64,000 bases of DNA, taken from contig SVAU01000007.1 of the NCBI GenBank assembly GCA_015059245.1, positions 67,350 to 131,349 of the forward strand, in the 5' to 3' direction. This document shows, piece by piece, positions 7,327-16,397 of the stretch (its first letter is position 1; each line of letters opens with the position of its first letter). The translations under genes were made by a program, and so were the position numbers. The notes beneath the pieces were generated by a model that was not told the origin of the DNA, did not search any database, and saw only the letters and a program-made list of their open reading frames with translations. Origin of the DNA: Bacillota bacterium (GTDB taxonomy: Bacteria > Bacillota_I > Bacilli_A > RF39 > UBA660).

Positions 7327-8221
7327 CATTTTCTCGTTGTCTTGGAAAAGTTTTTAAATAAACGCTTCTTAATCTTTCGTTTGTTATATGAGTATATATC
7401 TGTGTAGTAGATAGTGATGAATGACCTAATAATTCTTGAACACTTTTTAAATCTGCTCCATTATTTAGTAAGTCTGTTGCAAATGTATGACGTAATACGT
7501 GAGGAGATATATTGTGTTTTAAAGAGGCATCTCTTACTACATTATCTATTATCATTTGGATACCTCTAGTAGATAGTGGATCTCCATTATTATTTAATAA
7601 TAATACTTTTGTTTTGTTCTTATCTTGAAGTATTGGTCTTGATTGTTCTAGATATAGTTCTAGATACTTTTTAGCATAGTCTCCAAAGAATACTATTCTT
7701 TCTTTAGAACCCTTACCTAATACTCTTATTTCTTTTGTATGTATATTAATGTTGTCTATAGTTAAACTAGCTAGTTCTGATACACGTAGACCTGATGCAT
7801 ATAGTAGTTCTACTATAAGACGATTTCTTATGCCTAATGGTGTTTCTATATCAATTGAATCAAATATCTTTTGTAATTCATCTGATTGTAAGAAGTTAGG
7901 TAATTTTTTATCTTTTTTTGGATTTTTAATTAACTTAAACATATTTACTGATACTACTTTATTTATCATTAAGTATTGGTAAAAGTGTCTTAGAGTACTT
8001 AAGATTCTTGATATGGTTGTTTTTGAATATTTTAATTCATCTAAGTATTTAAGATAACTTCTTATTTCATCTTTATTTATTGATTTATAATTTATGTTTT
8101 TATTTTTTATAAATTTAGAATAGTTATCAAGATCTTTTTGATAACTAGTGATAGTTGTTTCTGGATATCTTTTTTCGTTACTTAGGTACTTTATAAAGTC
8201 TTTTATGTGTTTCTCTATCAT
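7310..8221 (-). CDS. xerD: Tyrosine recombinase XerC/XerD family
   Basis: This 303-residue recombinase has the full catalytic set: Arg146 (GLRVSEL), Lys170 (LGKGSKER), His241 and Arg244 (HVLRHTFATD), His267 (LGHSS) and the nucleophile Tyr276 (QIYTH). The N-terminal SAM-like domain (about residues 1-90) is present, so length matches chromosomal XerC/XerD, which resolve chromosome dimers at dif. Whether it is XerC or XerD cannot be settled from this window. No integrase-type neighbours or att repeats are visible, so a housekeeping role is more likely than a mobile one. Confidence 0.88.
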   Translation of the reverse strand: MIEKHIKDFIKYLSNEKRYPETTITSYQKDLDNYSKFIKNKNINYKSINKDEIRSYLKYLDELKYSKTTISRILSTLRHFYQYLMINKVVSVNMFKLIKNPKKDKKLPNFLQSDELQKIFDSIDIETPLGIRNRLIVELLYASGLRVSELASLTIDNINIHTKEIRVLGKGSKERIVFFGDYAKKYLELYLEQSRPILQDKNKTKVLLLNNNGDPLSTRGIQMIIDNVVRDASLKHNISPHVLRHTFATDLLNNGADLKSVQELLGHSSLSTTQIYTHITNERLRSVYLKTFPRQRENVDKEN

Positions 8222-8249
8222 CTATATCACCATAATTATTATAACATGA

Positions 8250-8270
8250 AAAAAGAGAGTTTCCTCTCTT
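8250..8270 (-). terminator. Intrinsic terminator after the 187-residue protein gene
   Basis: AAGAGAG / CTCTCTT with a TTTC loop, followed on the minus strand by a T-rich run; it overlaps the stop codon of the upstream gene and separates it from xerD. Confidence 0.7.
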
Positions 8271-8832
8271 ATTTACGTCTTCTTGATGTTGTAGGTTCTT
8301 CTACTCCGAAGTATGGAGTTACTACTATGCCGCGATCTGCTAATTCATCTGGGGTTAATTCTTCACCAGGATACATCATTTCAATTTCTTCCGGAGTTAA
8401 GAATTGTTCATGCTCTTGTTCATATTCTTGTTCATGAGCCATATTAGATATAATAACTTGTGCTGCAACTTTAGAAGTTGGTTGTTTACGTAATACTTCA
8501 CGTGCTTTATCAGCAGTAGATTTAGCTTCAGTAGTTTTTGTAACTTTCTTAGTTGTTTTCTTTCTTATACCTAATTCTTTTCTTAGACGAGAAAGTTCTT
8601 CGTATTTCATACGTCTTATTTCTTCATCTGTTGGTCTTACATATATTTCTGGATGAGCTTTATAATATGCTATTATTTCTTTTGGATATTCATACATTCT
8701 TTCTTGAGTTCTTTTATACATGCTAAATAATTGAGCGTGGTTTTTAATACCAGTTAAATACTCTTTAGAATAAAATGTATGAGTTAGAAAATAATCTATT
8801 ATATTAGTTCTTTCTTGATCACTTAAGTACAT
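8269..8832 (-). CDS. Conserved-looking hypothetical protein, charged, 187 residues
   Basis: No family is recognised. The protein is soluble, with an N-terminal helical part rich in Tyr, a middle basic segment (RKELGIRKKTTKKVTKTTEAK), and an acidic C-terminal part with a Glu-Gln-His run (HEQEYEQEHEQ) followed by two similar acidic blocks (LTPEEIEMMYPGEELTPDEL). The start was placed at the ATG at 8832, ten bases after AGGA, instead of a GTG three codons earlier. It is encoded between xerD and another unknown gene, with its own terminator. Confidence 0.6.
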   Translation of the reverse strand: MYLSDQERTNIIDYFLTHTFYSKEYLTGIKNHAQLFSMYKRTQERMYEYPKEIIAYYKAHPEIYVRPTDEEIRRMKYEELSRLRKELGIRKKTTKKVTKTTEAKSTADKAREVLRKQPTSKVAAQVIISNMAHEQEYEQEHEQFLTPEEIEMMYPGEELTPDELADRGIVVTPYFGVEEPTTSRRRK

Positions 8833-8881
8833 TACTATCACATCCTATAATAACTATAAATTATTTTATTAAATTAATCAA

Positions 8882-9481
8882 CTAGGCAACGTTTTTTAAT
8901 TCTAATTTATTTGATTCTAATTTTTTAGTTATTCTTGGGAAGATAGTATCTACTATTCTTAGAATAATTGTTCTTTTTTTATCATATGGTATCTTTTTAA
9001 ATAATGATAATGCTGCTTTTACACCGTTTTGGCCTTTAGCTTTAAATAAATCTAATTGTTTTATGACGAATTTAAATTCTTTTACTTGTTCATCATCATC
9101 TTTAAAGTGACATATATTAAATACTTCGTTTAGTAATTGTTTATTATCTTGAATAGTAAGTAGGAAGTCTATTAATTCATCTTCGCTAAGTACTGCAGTA
9201 TCTTCTGAGAAGATTACTCCTTCTTTTAGTTCTCTAGCTCCTTTTTTAGTTTTATATATTATAGAGAAGCATTCGAATTGTTCGTCTGGACTTACTAAGT
9301 TTTTATCTAGTATTTCGTTTATTAAATCTTTTCTAGTAGTTTTAGCTGTAAACTTATCTATTCCATCTAATGTATACATATTTTCTCCTTGGTAGAATTT
9401 AGTTAGATTCCAATCTACTGGTAGAAAATCATTATTCTTTCTTTTTATAACAAGGCAGTATATTCTTTGTTGATTTGGCAT
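8882..9481 (-). CDS. Hypothetical protein, 199 residues
   Basis: No family is recognised. It is a soluble mixed alpha/beta protein with several acidic patches (FKDDDEQ near residue 125) and a Lys-rich C-terminal third. A strong AGGAGG ribosome site precedes the ATG, so translation is likely. It is read in the same direction as the spoIIP pair upstream, 57 bp after the yqxA-like stop. No hydrophobic segment or signal peptide is seen, so a cytoplasmic location is expected. Confidence 0.6.
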   Translation of the reverse strand: MPNQQRIYCLVIKRKNNDFLPVDWNLTKFYQGENMYTLDGIDKFTAKTTRKDLINEILDKNLVSPDEQFECFSIIYKTKKGARELKEGVIFSEDTAVLSEDELIDFLLTIQDNKQLLNEVFNICHFKDDDEQVKEFKFVIKQLDLFKAKGQNGVKAALSLFKKIPYDKKRTIILRIVDTIFPRITKKLESNKLELKNVA

Positions 9482-9538
9482 AATACCCCTCCTTAAGAGA
9501 AGTAATTATACCAAACCATTATTATATAAGTCAATGGG

Positions 9539-9868
9539 TTATTTTATTAGTTTACCTATCATTTCAAATATATTAGATAGTTCTTCTCCAAAGAAGTAAC
9601 TTGTCTTATTACTTATGTAATAACCTATATCTGATACTATATTACTAGTATTTACTTTATTTGTTTCTGTATAGTTTTTTATATCTATGTATTCACCGTT
9701 TTTAACGTCTTCTTCGAACTTTTTTAAGTTTTCTTGGGTAATTATTGTTTTGTTTCTGTTTTCATTTATTACGCCTGTTTCAACTTGAAAATATAATATT
9801 ATAAATATAATAAATAGAATTGTTATTATACGTTTAAATACTAACCATGCAGTTTTAGAGTTTTTCAT
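9539..9868 (-). CDS. yqxA: YqxA-like membrane-anchored protein (DUF3679-type)
   Basis: This 109-residue protein has one N-terminal transmembrane segment (about residues 13-26) and an outside domain. Its start overlaps the end of spoIIP by 4 bp. In Bacillus subtilis the gene after spoIIP is yqxA (112 residues, DUF3679), and size, topology and position all match. Sequence identity to YqxA is not obvious by eye, so the name rests mainly on context. YqxA has no established function; co-expression with SpoIIP suggests a part in sporulation. Confidence 0.6.
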   Translation of the reverse strand: MKNSKTAWLVFKRIITILFIIFIILYFQVETGVINENRNKTIITQENLKKFEEDVKNGEYIDIKNYTETNKVNTSNIVSDIGYYISNKTSYFFGEELSNIFEMIGKLIK

Positions 9869-10767
9869 TGTTCTCCTTCTATATATTTTAATATTACTTT
9901 AGATAATATTTTTATTGTATTATTTATTTCTTCTATTTCATTATATTGACCACCTAGTTCAATTAGAACACTTTTGTTACTTAAATCTTGATTATATATA
10001 CCATTTACTCCTACACCTTTTTTAGTAGTTATTCCTCTTGTTATATTAGGTTGTTCTTGTTCTAGTAGTTCTTTTAGGTTTTCTGCTAATAATAGATTTT
10101 CTTTATAATTTTTATTTTCTCCACCTACTACAAATAGAATCCGTGCATATTTGGTATTATTTACTTCTAATAATGTTTTATTTAAGTTAGATGAATCTCT
10201 ATGAAGATCTATTATAAGTTTTAAAGATTTATTGGTTTCTATAGTATCTTTTATTGCTATACGTGATGCTTCATAACTATATTTATATGACCATTTATTA
10301 TTACGTAGTATTTCTGTTATACTTTTATCTTCTACTATAGATGTAATGCCATAATCATCTAAATAATCTTTTAAGATATATGAAGCTAGTTTAACTGTTG
10401 GTTTTATATTATATGCTTCTAAGTATTTGTCTTTGTAACTTTCAGTTTCGTGAGTACTATATATGTATACTGTAGGTGTCTTATCTATATTATTTACTTC
10501 TAATGTAGGTTTTTCTATTATAGAAAAGTTATTACTTAATATTATATGAGGATTTTTATATTGTTCTATTATAGTATTAGTAGATTTATTATTCTTAGTT
10601 TCTTCTATTATATGATTTATTATTTCTTTATTAGTTAATTTAGATAGATATGATACATAAAAGATATTATATGTTATGTAAGAAGATATAAATATTAGAA
10701 TTATTATAAGTAATAGATTTCTTTTTAAATGTTTTCTTCTTGTTTTTGTTTTGAATCTCTTTTTCAT
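9865..10767 (-). CDS. spoIIP: Stage II sporulation protein P (peptidoglycan hydrolase)
   Basis: This 300-residue SpoIIP has an N-terminal membrane anchor (about residues 16-36) and an extracytoplasmic amidase/endopeptidase domain. Diagnostic motifs are YSTHETESY, DLHRDS and VLIELGGQYNEIEE, which supply the zinc-binding and catalytic residues of the family. With SpoIID and SpoIIM it degrades septal and lateral peptidoglycan during engulfment of the forespore. In B. subtilis gpr lies between rpsT and spoIIP; here spoIIP is directly divergent from rpsT and gpr is absent from the site. Confidence 0.92.
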   Translation of the reverse strand: MKKRFKTKTRRKHLKRNLLLIIILIFISSYITYNIFYVSYLSKLTNKEIINHIIEETKNNKSTNTIIEQYKNPHIILSNNFSIIEKPTLEVNNIDKTPTVYIYSTHETESYKDKYLEAYNIKPTVKLASYILKDYLDDYGITSIVEDKSITEILRNNKWSYKYSYEASRIAIKDTIETNKSLKLIIDLHRDSSNLNKTLLEVNNTKYARILFVVGGENKNYKENLLLAENLKELLEQEQPNITRGITTKKGVGVNGIYNQDLSNKSVLIELGGQYNEIEEINNTIKILSKVILKYIEGEQ

Positions 10768-10834
10768 GTTATTTCACCTTTTTATAAGTGTAAAATGTTT
10801 ACTTTTAAAAATATGTCGATTTTACTACTTTTGC

Positions 10835-10863
10835 TTGCATTTCATAACTTTATTTAGTATAAT
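10835..10863 (+). promoter_or_regulatory. SigA-type promoter of rpsT
   Basis: TTGCAT (10835-10840) and TATAAT (10858-10863) are separated by 17 bp, about 33 nt upstream of the rpsT ATG. Confidence 0.75.
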
Positions 10864-10895
10864 TCTAGTTGTATTCAAGGGAAGGAGCGACGAAG

Positions 10896-11159
10896 ATGGC
10901 TAATATTAAGAGTTCTAAAAAAGCAATCAAAGTTATAGCTAAGAAAACTGAAGCTAACCATGATTATAAAGTTAGAGTAAAAAATACTATTAAAGAATGT
11001 GAAAAAGCTATAGCTGCTAAAGATGTAGCCGCTGCTACTGAAGCTGTTACTAAAGTTCAAAAGAGCATTGATAAGGCTGTTAGCAAAGGTGTTATGAAAA
11101 AGAACACTGCTGATAGAGAAAAATCAAGATTAAATAAAAAAGTTAAAGATATGAAGTAA
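10896..11159 (+). CDS. rpsT: 30S ribosomal protein S20
   Basis: This 87-residue basic protein starts MANIKSSKKAIK, the usual S20 N-terminus, and has the typical three-helix, Lys/Ala-rich composition. The start was set at the ATG at 10896 behind GGAAGGAG; a longer reading from 10869 would add nine residues absent from S20 proteins and would swallow the Shine-Dalgarno. S20 binds 16S rRNA early in 30S assembly. It is divergent from spoIIP and has its own promoter and terminator. Confidence 0.96.
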   Translation: MANIKSSKKAIKVIAKKTEANHDYKVRVKNTIKECEKAIAAKDVAAATEAVTKVQKSIDKAVSKGVMKKNTADREKSRLNKKVKDMK

Positions 11160-11177
11160 TTTTACTTCATTTTTTTA
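11151..11177 (+). terminator. Intrinsic terminator of rpsT
   Basis: ATGAAGTAA / TTACTTCAT hairpin overlapping the stop codon, followed by seven T residues. Confidence 0.85.
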
Positions 11178-11209
11178 TTGGTATGATATAATTATGATAT
11201 GGTGATAGT

Positions 11210-12136
11210 ATGATAAAAATGAAGAATATCATATCTTTTTTTGTGAGTATTATAATTATACTAGTTGTTGCTCTTAATATAGATACTATAATTAGTGTAA
11301 TTAAAGATGTTATCTATTCTAATAGAGAGGTATTTATACCAGAAGCTAATATGTATGAAAAAGATTATGACTTTATGTATTTTAAAGAAAGTGATGACTT
11401 TATACCTAGTAATTATGATGATTTAGTTAGTATATTCTACACTACTTTAGATAAAGGATGGAATGAATTTACTTTTTATTGTGATACTGAATATGAAGAA
11501 TGTTTAGAAGATGTTGCAGTTATTAGTAATGATCAAAAGTTCTTGGCTGAAATTAATAATTTTGTACATCCATATAATAGTTATTCTACTATTAAGACTT
11601 TATATGATGATACTGGTAAAGTTACTATTACAATAGATAAGTTATATAAAGATGATGAGATTGATAAAATAGATAAAGAAATTAAGATATGGATGAATGA
11701 ATATATTAGAGATAATATGAGTACTAAAGATAAGATTAAAGTAATGCATGATGCTATTATAAATAAGACTAAGTATGATCAAGTAAGAGCGGATACTAAT
11801 AATAGTAAGTATGATTCTGCTAGAATACAAGGTGTATTATATGATCATTATGCAATATGTAGTGGTTATACTGATATGATGGCTGTTGTATTGAGTAAAC
11901 TTAATATACCTAATTTTAAAATAGCTAGTGAGGAACATGTATGGAATGCTGTTTATGTAGATGGTAAATGGTATCATTTAGATCTTACTTGGGATGATCC
12001 TATTACTACTTCTGGTAGAAATGTTTTATTACATGATTATTTCTTAATTAATGATAATAATTTAACTAAGTTAGATATGGATGCTACTAAAAGAGAACAT
12101 ATCTATAATAGAGATATTTATTTAGAATTTAATTAA
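11210..12136 (+). CDS. Membrane-anchored transglutaminase-like domain protein
   Basis: This 308-residue protein has an N-terminal signal anchor (about residues 6-24) and a C-terminal transglutaminase-like domain. The catalytic triad is visible as Cys217 (YAICSGYTD), His243 (EEHVWNAVYV) and Asp258 (WYHLDLTWDDP). Such extracytoplasmic domains act as cysteine proteases, peptidoglycan-associated amidases or crosslinkers. No specific target is evident. It is a single gene between the rpsT terminator and a bidirectional terminator shared with miaA. Confidence 0.82.
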   Translation: MIKMKNIISFFVSIIIILVVALNIDTIISVIKDVIYSNREVFIPEANMYEKDYDFMYFKESDDFIPSNYDDLVSIFYTTLDKGWNEFTFYCDTEYEECLEDVAVISNDQKFLAEINNFVHPYNSYSTIKTLYDDTGKVTITIDKLYKDDEIDKIDKEIKIWMNEYIRDNMSTKDKIKVMHDAIINKTKYDQVRADTNNSKYDSARIQGVLYDHYAICSGYTDMMAVVLSKLNIPNFKIASEEHVWNAVYVDGKWYHLDLTWDDPITTSGRNVLLHDYFLINDNNLTKLDMDATKREHIYNRDIYLEFN

Positions 12137-12142
12137 TATAAA

Positions 12143-12166
12143 AAAGAACTAAGTGATTAGTTCTTT
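12143..12166. terminator. Bidirectional terminator between the transglutaminase-like gene and miaA
   Basis: AAAGAACTA / TAGTTCTTT with A- and T-rich flanks on both sides, between convergent genes. Confidence 0.8.
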
Positions 12167-13020
12167 TCTTGTGTATCTATATACTCTACTACATTGTCTA
12201 TTGTGTTTTGGAAATTATTGAAGTCAGTATTGAACCATTTAACATCTAATTGATTATTAAAGAATGTGTATTGTCTTTTAGCATATCTTCTAGAGTTTTG
12301 TTTTACTTTATCTAGGGCTTCTTCTAAAGATACTTTATTATCAAAGTAGTCATATAGTTCTTTATAACCTATTCCACCCATTAATGGTTTTGTTTTGATA
12401 TCTTTATCGTAGAAGTATTTAGCTTCATTAAGTAGTCCATCTTCGACCATTATGTCTACTCTTTTATTGATTCTATCGTATAGCATTTCTCTATCTGTAG
12501 TTAATCCTATAAGATAGTGATCATATAGTTTTACTGGTTCTACTTCTTCTATGTCTTCTTTATTTAAGAATCTTTCCATACGTACTCTATTATTTGGATG
12601 GATTGTTACATTTATATCTTTTTCTTTTATCATTTGATATAGTTCTTCGTTAGTGTATGAAGAATAATCTTTTTTAGGAGATGTTTCTATAGCGAATCTA
12701 TAGTCGTATAATGCTGCTTTTAGGTATAGACCTGTTCCTCCTACGAAGATTATGTTTTTATCTTTATGTTCTTCAAGTAGTTTACGAGCATCTTTTTGAT
12801 AATCAAATACTGTATAATCTTCATCTACTTCTTTAATATCAAATAGATAATGAGGTACTCCGTCTTTTTCATCTTCTCTTACTTTAGCAGTACCTATATC
12901 TAGACCTTTATATACTTGCATAGCATCACAATTTATAATAATAGCATTGTATTTTTTAGCTAGTTCTACAGATAATTTAGTTTTACCTACTCCAGTTGGA
13001 CCTACTATACATATAATCAT
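12157..13020 (-). CDS. miaA: tRNA dimethylallyltransferase
   Basis: This 287-residue enzyme adds a dimethylallyl group to A37 of tRNAs reading UNN codons. The P-loop GPTGVGKT is at residues 7-14, NCDAMQVYKGLDIGTAKV holds the conserved DxxQxY-type substrate motif, and PLMGGIGYKEL is the family signature near the C-terminus. The start was placed at the ATG at 13020, eight bases after AGGAG; the ATG two codons upstream would almost touch the Shine-Dalgarno. It stands alone between two convergently or divergently read genes. Confidence 0.95.
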   Translation of the reverse strand: MIICIVGPTGVGKTKLSVELAKKYNAIIINCDAMQVYKGLDIGTAKVREDEKDGVPHYLFDIKEVDEDYTVFDYQKDARKLLEEHKDKNIIFVGGTGLYLKAALYDYRFAIETSPKKDYSSYTNEELYQMIKEKDINVTIHPNNRVRMERFLNKEDIEEVEPVKLYDHYLIGLTTDREMLYDRINKRVDIMVEDGLLNEAKYFYDKDIKTKPLMGGIGYKELYDYFDNKVSLEEALDKVKQNSRRYAKRQYTFFNNQLDVKWFNTDFNNFQNTIDNVVEYIDTQEKN

Positions 13021-13128
13021 AGACATTCTCCTTTTCGTTAGTATTATAACATTATTTTGAAAAACTTAGGGTATTTTTGATAAAAATGGGTTTATATGCT
13101 AAAATTTTAGCAATTAAGGGGTGTTATT

Positions 13129-13989
13129 ATGGCTTATTTTGATCATTTTAATAAAGACGTATGGCATGAATTAGGTATGTCTTATGATATGTTTAGACCA
13201 TATGCATTAACTGAATCAGATGTTGAAAGAAGTACTATAATAGCTGATGAAATTATCGATAAATATGAAAAAAGAGTTATTACTCCTTGTAAAGAGATGA
13301 CTTTTGGTAATGTATTACAAAGTGCTGCTACTGTATATTATAATTTAGGTATGCATACTAATGCTAGAAAAGCTGTAAGTATATTATCTAAAGTACAATA
13401 TCAAGATAATAATAGTTTACGTGTAGAAGATTTAACTGTTCAATCTATGATGGTTAGAACAGGAGCTATGATAAGTAAACAACCTTATTATGTAGAAGTT
13501 CCTAAGAAATTTAATACTTCTTCTGTACATTTTATGGCACATGAAATAGCTCATATGTTAAAAGAAAGTAATCCTTATGAATGTAAAGGTATATATACTG
13601 ATTTAGAAGTTATTCCTATATTAATAGAAATGATTAGTGCTCATGTAAAGGGAGACAATAATGTATTTAGATTGCGTGAGTTATTAATGTTAGATATAGC
13701 TTATAGTTTTAAGAAATTACAAGAAGATTTAGATAATAATAGAATTAGTAAAGATGATATGGTAGCATTTAATGCTTGTTATAGACAAAATATATTATAT
13801 TTAAATTCTTTCTATTATAGTTTAAGATTATTTAGTATGTATTTAGATGCTCCTAAGTATGTATTAGGTATTATAGATGATGTATTAAGTCATAGATTAA
13901 CTACTAGAGATGTTATTAATAATTATTTAAGTAATGATGATTATACTTATGAATCAGGTATGAATCAATTTAGAAGTAGATTAAAATAA
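13129..13989 (+). CDS. Putative zinc metallopeptidase-like protein (HExxH)
   Basis: This is a 286-residue soluble protein with HEIAH at residues 138-142 in the context SVHFMAHEIAHMLKESNPYE, and a conserved-looking acidic residue in TDLEVIPILIEM that could be the third ligand. These features suggest a gluzincin-type fold. No family beyond the HExxH motif is recognised, and no signal peptide is seen, so it would act in the cytoplasm. An AAGGGG ribosome site precedes the ATG. It is a single gene with a terminator downstream. Confidence 0.55.
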   Translation: MAYFDHFNKDVWHELGMSYDMFRPYALTESDVERSTIIADEIIDKYEKRVITPCKEMTFGNVLQSAATVYYNLGMHTNARKAVSILSKVQYQDNNSLRVEDLTVQSMMVRTGAMISKQPYYVEVPKKFNTSSVHFMAHEIAHMLKESNPYECKGIYTDLEVIPILIEMISAHVKGDNNVFRLRELLMLDIAYSFKKLQEDLDNNRISKDDMVAFNACYRQNILYLNSFYYSLRLFSMYLDAPKYVLGIIDDVLSHRLTTRDVINNYLSNDDYTYESGMNQFRSRLK

Positions 13990-14010
13990 AAAGAACCTAA
14001 TGGTTCTTTT
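13989..14010. terminator. Bidirectional terminator
   Basis: AAAAGAACC / GGTTCTTTT with a TAAT loop between convergent genes. Confidence 0.8.
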
Positions 14011-14011
14011 T

Positions 14012-14611
14012 TTAGTCGTTCAATTCACATTTCATTGTATCTAGAGAACATTTAATACTTATGTTTGTTTGATTTGTATTATATATTTGACCTGTATAAT
14101 ATATGTAGTTTTTTTCTACTTTTTCAATTGATGTGAATCCTACTTGTTCTTGTTCTTTGTTTGATATTGAAGTTGTGTCAAATTTTAGTTCTCTTTTTTG
14201 TACTTTTTCTTGAGTTAAATTATATTCATATTTCATTTGACCTAAACATCTAATTATATATAGTTTGTTAGTACCTTCAGAATCATATACATATGTATAA
14301 TTGTTAGACATGTACATTTTGTTATTAGGTACTTCACATGTTTCTAATTCGTCTATTAGTATGTATTCGAAGTTTGAAGTTTTATAAAATAAACCTTCTT
14401 TTGCGGATTCTGAGTTTTCTTCAGTTATATCAGTCATTGCATATTCGCTTGGAGAATTACTTGATGATAGATGAGTATTTGAGAAGTAAATTGGTCTTAT
14501 TTCTTTTCCTTCTAATGAATATTTTTTATAACCTTCATATTTATCTTCTTGTTTTGTGCATCCAGTTATTATTAGTGTGAATCCAATTATTAGTAATATG
14601 ATTTTTTTCAT
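14012..14611 (-). CDS. Putative lipoprotein, 199 residues
   Basis: The N-terminus MKKIILLIIGFTLIITGCTK is a lipoprotein signal with lipobox ITGC, so the mature protein begins at Cys18 and is tethered to the outer face of the membrane. The rest is polar, with several Tyr/Asn-rich stretches and three more cysteines, two near the C-terminus (IKCSLDTMKCEL). No family is recognised. It lies downstream of mutL, separated by a short gap, and may be co-transcribed with it. Confidence 0.65.
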   Translation of the reverse strand: MKKIILLIIGFTLIITGCTKQEDKYEGYKKYSLEGKEIRPIYFSNTHLSSSNSPSEYAMTDITEENSESAKEGLFYKTSNFEYILIDELETCEVPNNKMYMSNNYTYVYDSEGTNKLYIIRCLGQMKYEYNLTQEKVQKRELKFDTTSISNKEQEQVGFTSIEKVEKNYIYYTGQIYNTNQTNISIKCSLDTMKCELND

Positions 14612-14628
14612 ATTGCACTTCCTTTCTT

Positions 14629-16395
14629 TTAGTTCATTGCTCTTTTAAACATTTTTTCTAAGTCATAGATAGTGAATTTTATTATAGTTGGTCTTCCATG
14701 AGGACAGTTATATGGATTATCTGTATTTACTAGTTCTCTTAGTATTTCTTCTTGAGCTTCAGTACTTATACGAGTATTTGCTTTAATAGACATTTTACAT
14801 GCTAATGTTATAGCGATATGTTCATTGAATTTTACTCTATCGAATCTATCTCCTATTGATATTATGGTATCAAATATTTTATGAATTGATTCTTCTTCGT
14901 ATCCTTCTTTTAACCAAGTTGGATGTTCTTTAATAATAAATGTATTAAGACCGAATTCTTCTATTAGGAATCCTAAACTATTTAGTAATTCCATGTGTTC
15001 TTTTATAGTTAAGAAGTCACTACTATTTAGTTCTATATTTATTGGAAATAAAGGTGCTACTGTAGTAGTTTTTTCTTCTTTTAATGCTTTAAGATACTTG
15101 TCATAGTTTATTCTTTCTTGAGCAGCATGTTGATCTATTAAGTAAACTCCTTCTTCGTTTTGAGCTATTATGTATGTACCTAGTGCTAGTCCTACTGGAT
15201 ATAATACTAGTTCTTTTAGTTCTTGATTAATTATTACATCTTTAGTAGCTGTTTCATATTCGAATTCAGGTTCTTTTACACTGAAGTCTAGTTCTGTTTG
15301 AACTATTTCTACTTTTTCTTCTTGTTCTTCTACCTTTTTGTCTACTATATCGTTTTTTATCATTGTGCTAGGTAGAGATATTGGTTCATCTTTGATAGCT
15401 TTGGGTATTAATAGTTCTTTGTATAGTTTATCTTTGATAGTATCAACTATCATTTTATATAGTTCTTCTTGTTTAGCTAGTTTTATATCTTGTTTAGTTG
15501 GATGGATATTAACATCTATTAATGTAGGATCTGTTTCAAATTTAAGTACTACTATAGGGAATTTAATATCTGGTTTATAAGTATAATAAGCGTCATTTAT
15601 TGCTCTATTTAAATCATTATTTCTTACTACTCTACCATTTACGATAGTTATCATATGGTTTCTATTTGATTTAAGTATTTCTGGTTTACAAATATAACCA
15701 TACATATCATAATCATCTGTAGAGCCTTTTACTTCTATCATATTAGATGATACGTTAAGACCATATATTTCATGGATAGTTTTTAGTAAGTTATTTGAAC
15801 CACTTGTTTTAACTATTGTTTTTTCGTTATTGGTTAACTCAAATTTTATTTCTGGATAACTAAATGCTAGTTTTTCTATGAATGATACTGTGTTAGCTAG
15901 TTCGTATTGTTCACTTTTTAGATATTTTAATCTAGCAGGTGTATTAAAGAATAGATTAGCTATTTTTATTACTGTACCTTTTCTAGCATCAGATGGTTCG
16001 TTTATTTCTAGTTTGCCACCTTTGATATGGATATGTGTTCCTATATCGCTTGCACAAGTAATTAGATCTACTTCTGATACTGATGCTATTGAAGGTAGGG
16101 CTTCACCACGGAATCCTAATGTATTTATAAAGAATAAATCATCTTCTCTAGTTAGTTTTGAAGTAGCATGTCTCTGGAATGCTAGTAGTGCATCTTCTGA
16201 TTCCATACCTATTCCATCATCAGTTATTTTTATTTCGCGTAGACCTCCATCTAGTAAGTCTACTTTGATAGATGTAGCATGGGCGTCGATAGAGTTTTCT
16301 ACTAGTTCTTTTACTACTGATGCGCATTTTTCTACTACTTCACCTGCTGCTATTTTATTTGCTAGGTTTTCACTCATCACTTTGATTTTAGGCAT
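14629..16395 (-). CDS. mutL: DNA mismatch repair protein MutL
   Basis: This 588-residue protein has an N-terminal GHKL ATPase with NLANKIAAGEVV, the Asn-containing ELVENSIDA and ITDDGIGM, and GFRGEALPSI. The C-terminal dimerisation/endonuclease domain includes the metal-binding DQHAAQERINYDKY, ACKMSIKANTRI and CPHGRPTIIK, showing an endonuclease-type MutL as in non-Dam bacteria. It couples MutS mismatch recognition to strand removal. mutS is not in the window. An AGAAGGTG ribosome site precedes the ATG, and the gene follows a small membrane-protein gene by 2 bp. Confidence 0.96.
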   Translation of the reverse strand: MPKIKVMSENLANKIAAGEVVEKCASVVKELVENSIDAHATSIKVDLLDGGLREIKITDDGIGMESEDALLAFQRHATSKLTREDDLFFINTLGFRGEALPSIASVSEVDLITCASDIGTHIHIKGGKLEINEPSDARKGTVIKIANLFFNTPARLKYLKSEQYELANTVSFIEKLAFSYPEIKFELTNNEKTIVKTSGSNNLLKTIHEIYGLNVSSNMIEVKGSTDDYDMYGYICKPEILKSNRNHMITIVNGRVVRNNDLNRAINDAYYTYKPDIKFPIVVLKFETDPTLIDVNIHPTKQDIKLAKQEELYKMIVDTIKDKLYKELLIPKAIKDEPISLPSTMIKNDIVDKKVEEQEEKVEIVQTELDFSVKEPEFEYETATKDVIINQELKELVLYPVGLALGTYIIAQNEEGVYLIDQHAAQERINYDKYLKALKEEKTTTVAPLFPINIELNSSDFLTIKEHMELLNSLGFLIEEFGLNTFIIKEHPTWLKEGYEEESIHKIFDTIISIGDRFDRVKFNEHIAITLACKMSIKANTRISTEAQEEILRELVNTDNPYNCPHGRPTIIKFTIYDLEKMFKRAMN

Positions 16396-16397
16396 TG

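Noticed and set aside
7310..8221. Xer-type recombinase as an integrase of a mobile island
   Set aside because: Length and motifs fit chromosomal XerC/D; no att-like repeats, excisionase or phage genes are adjacent.
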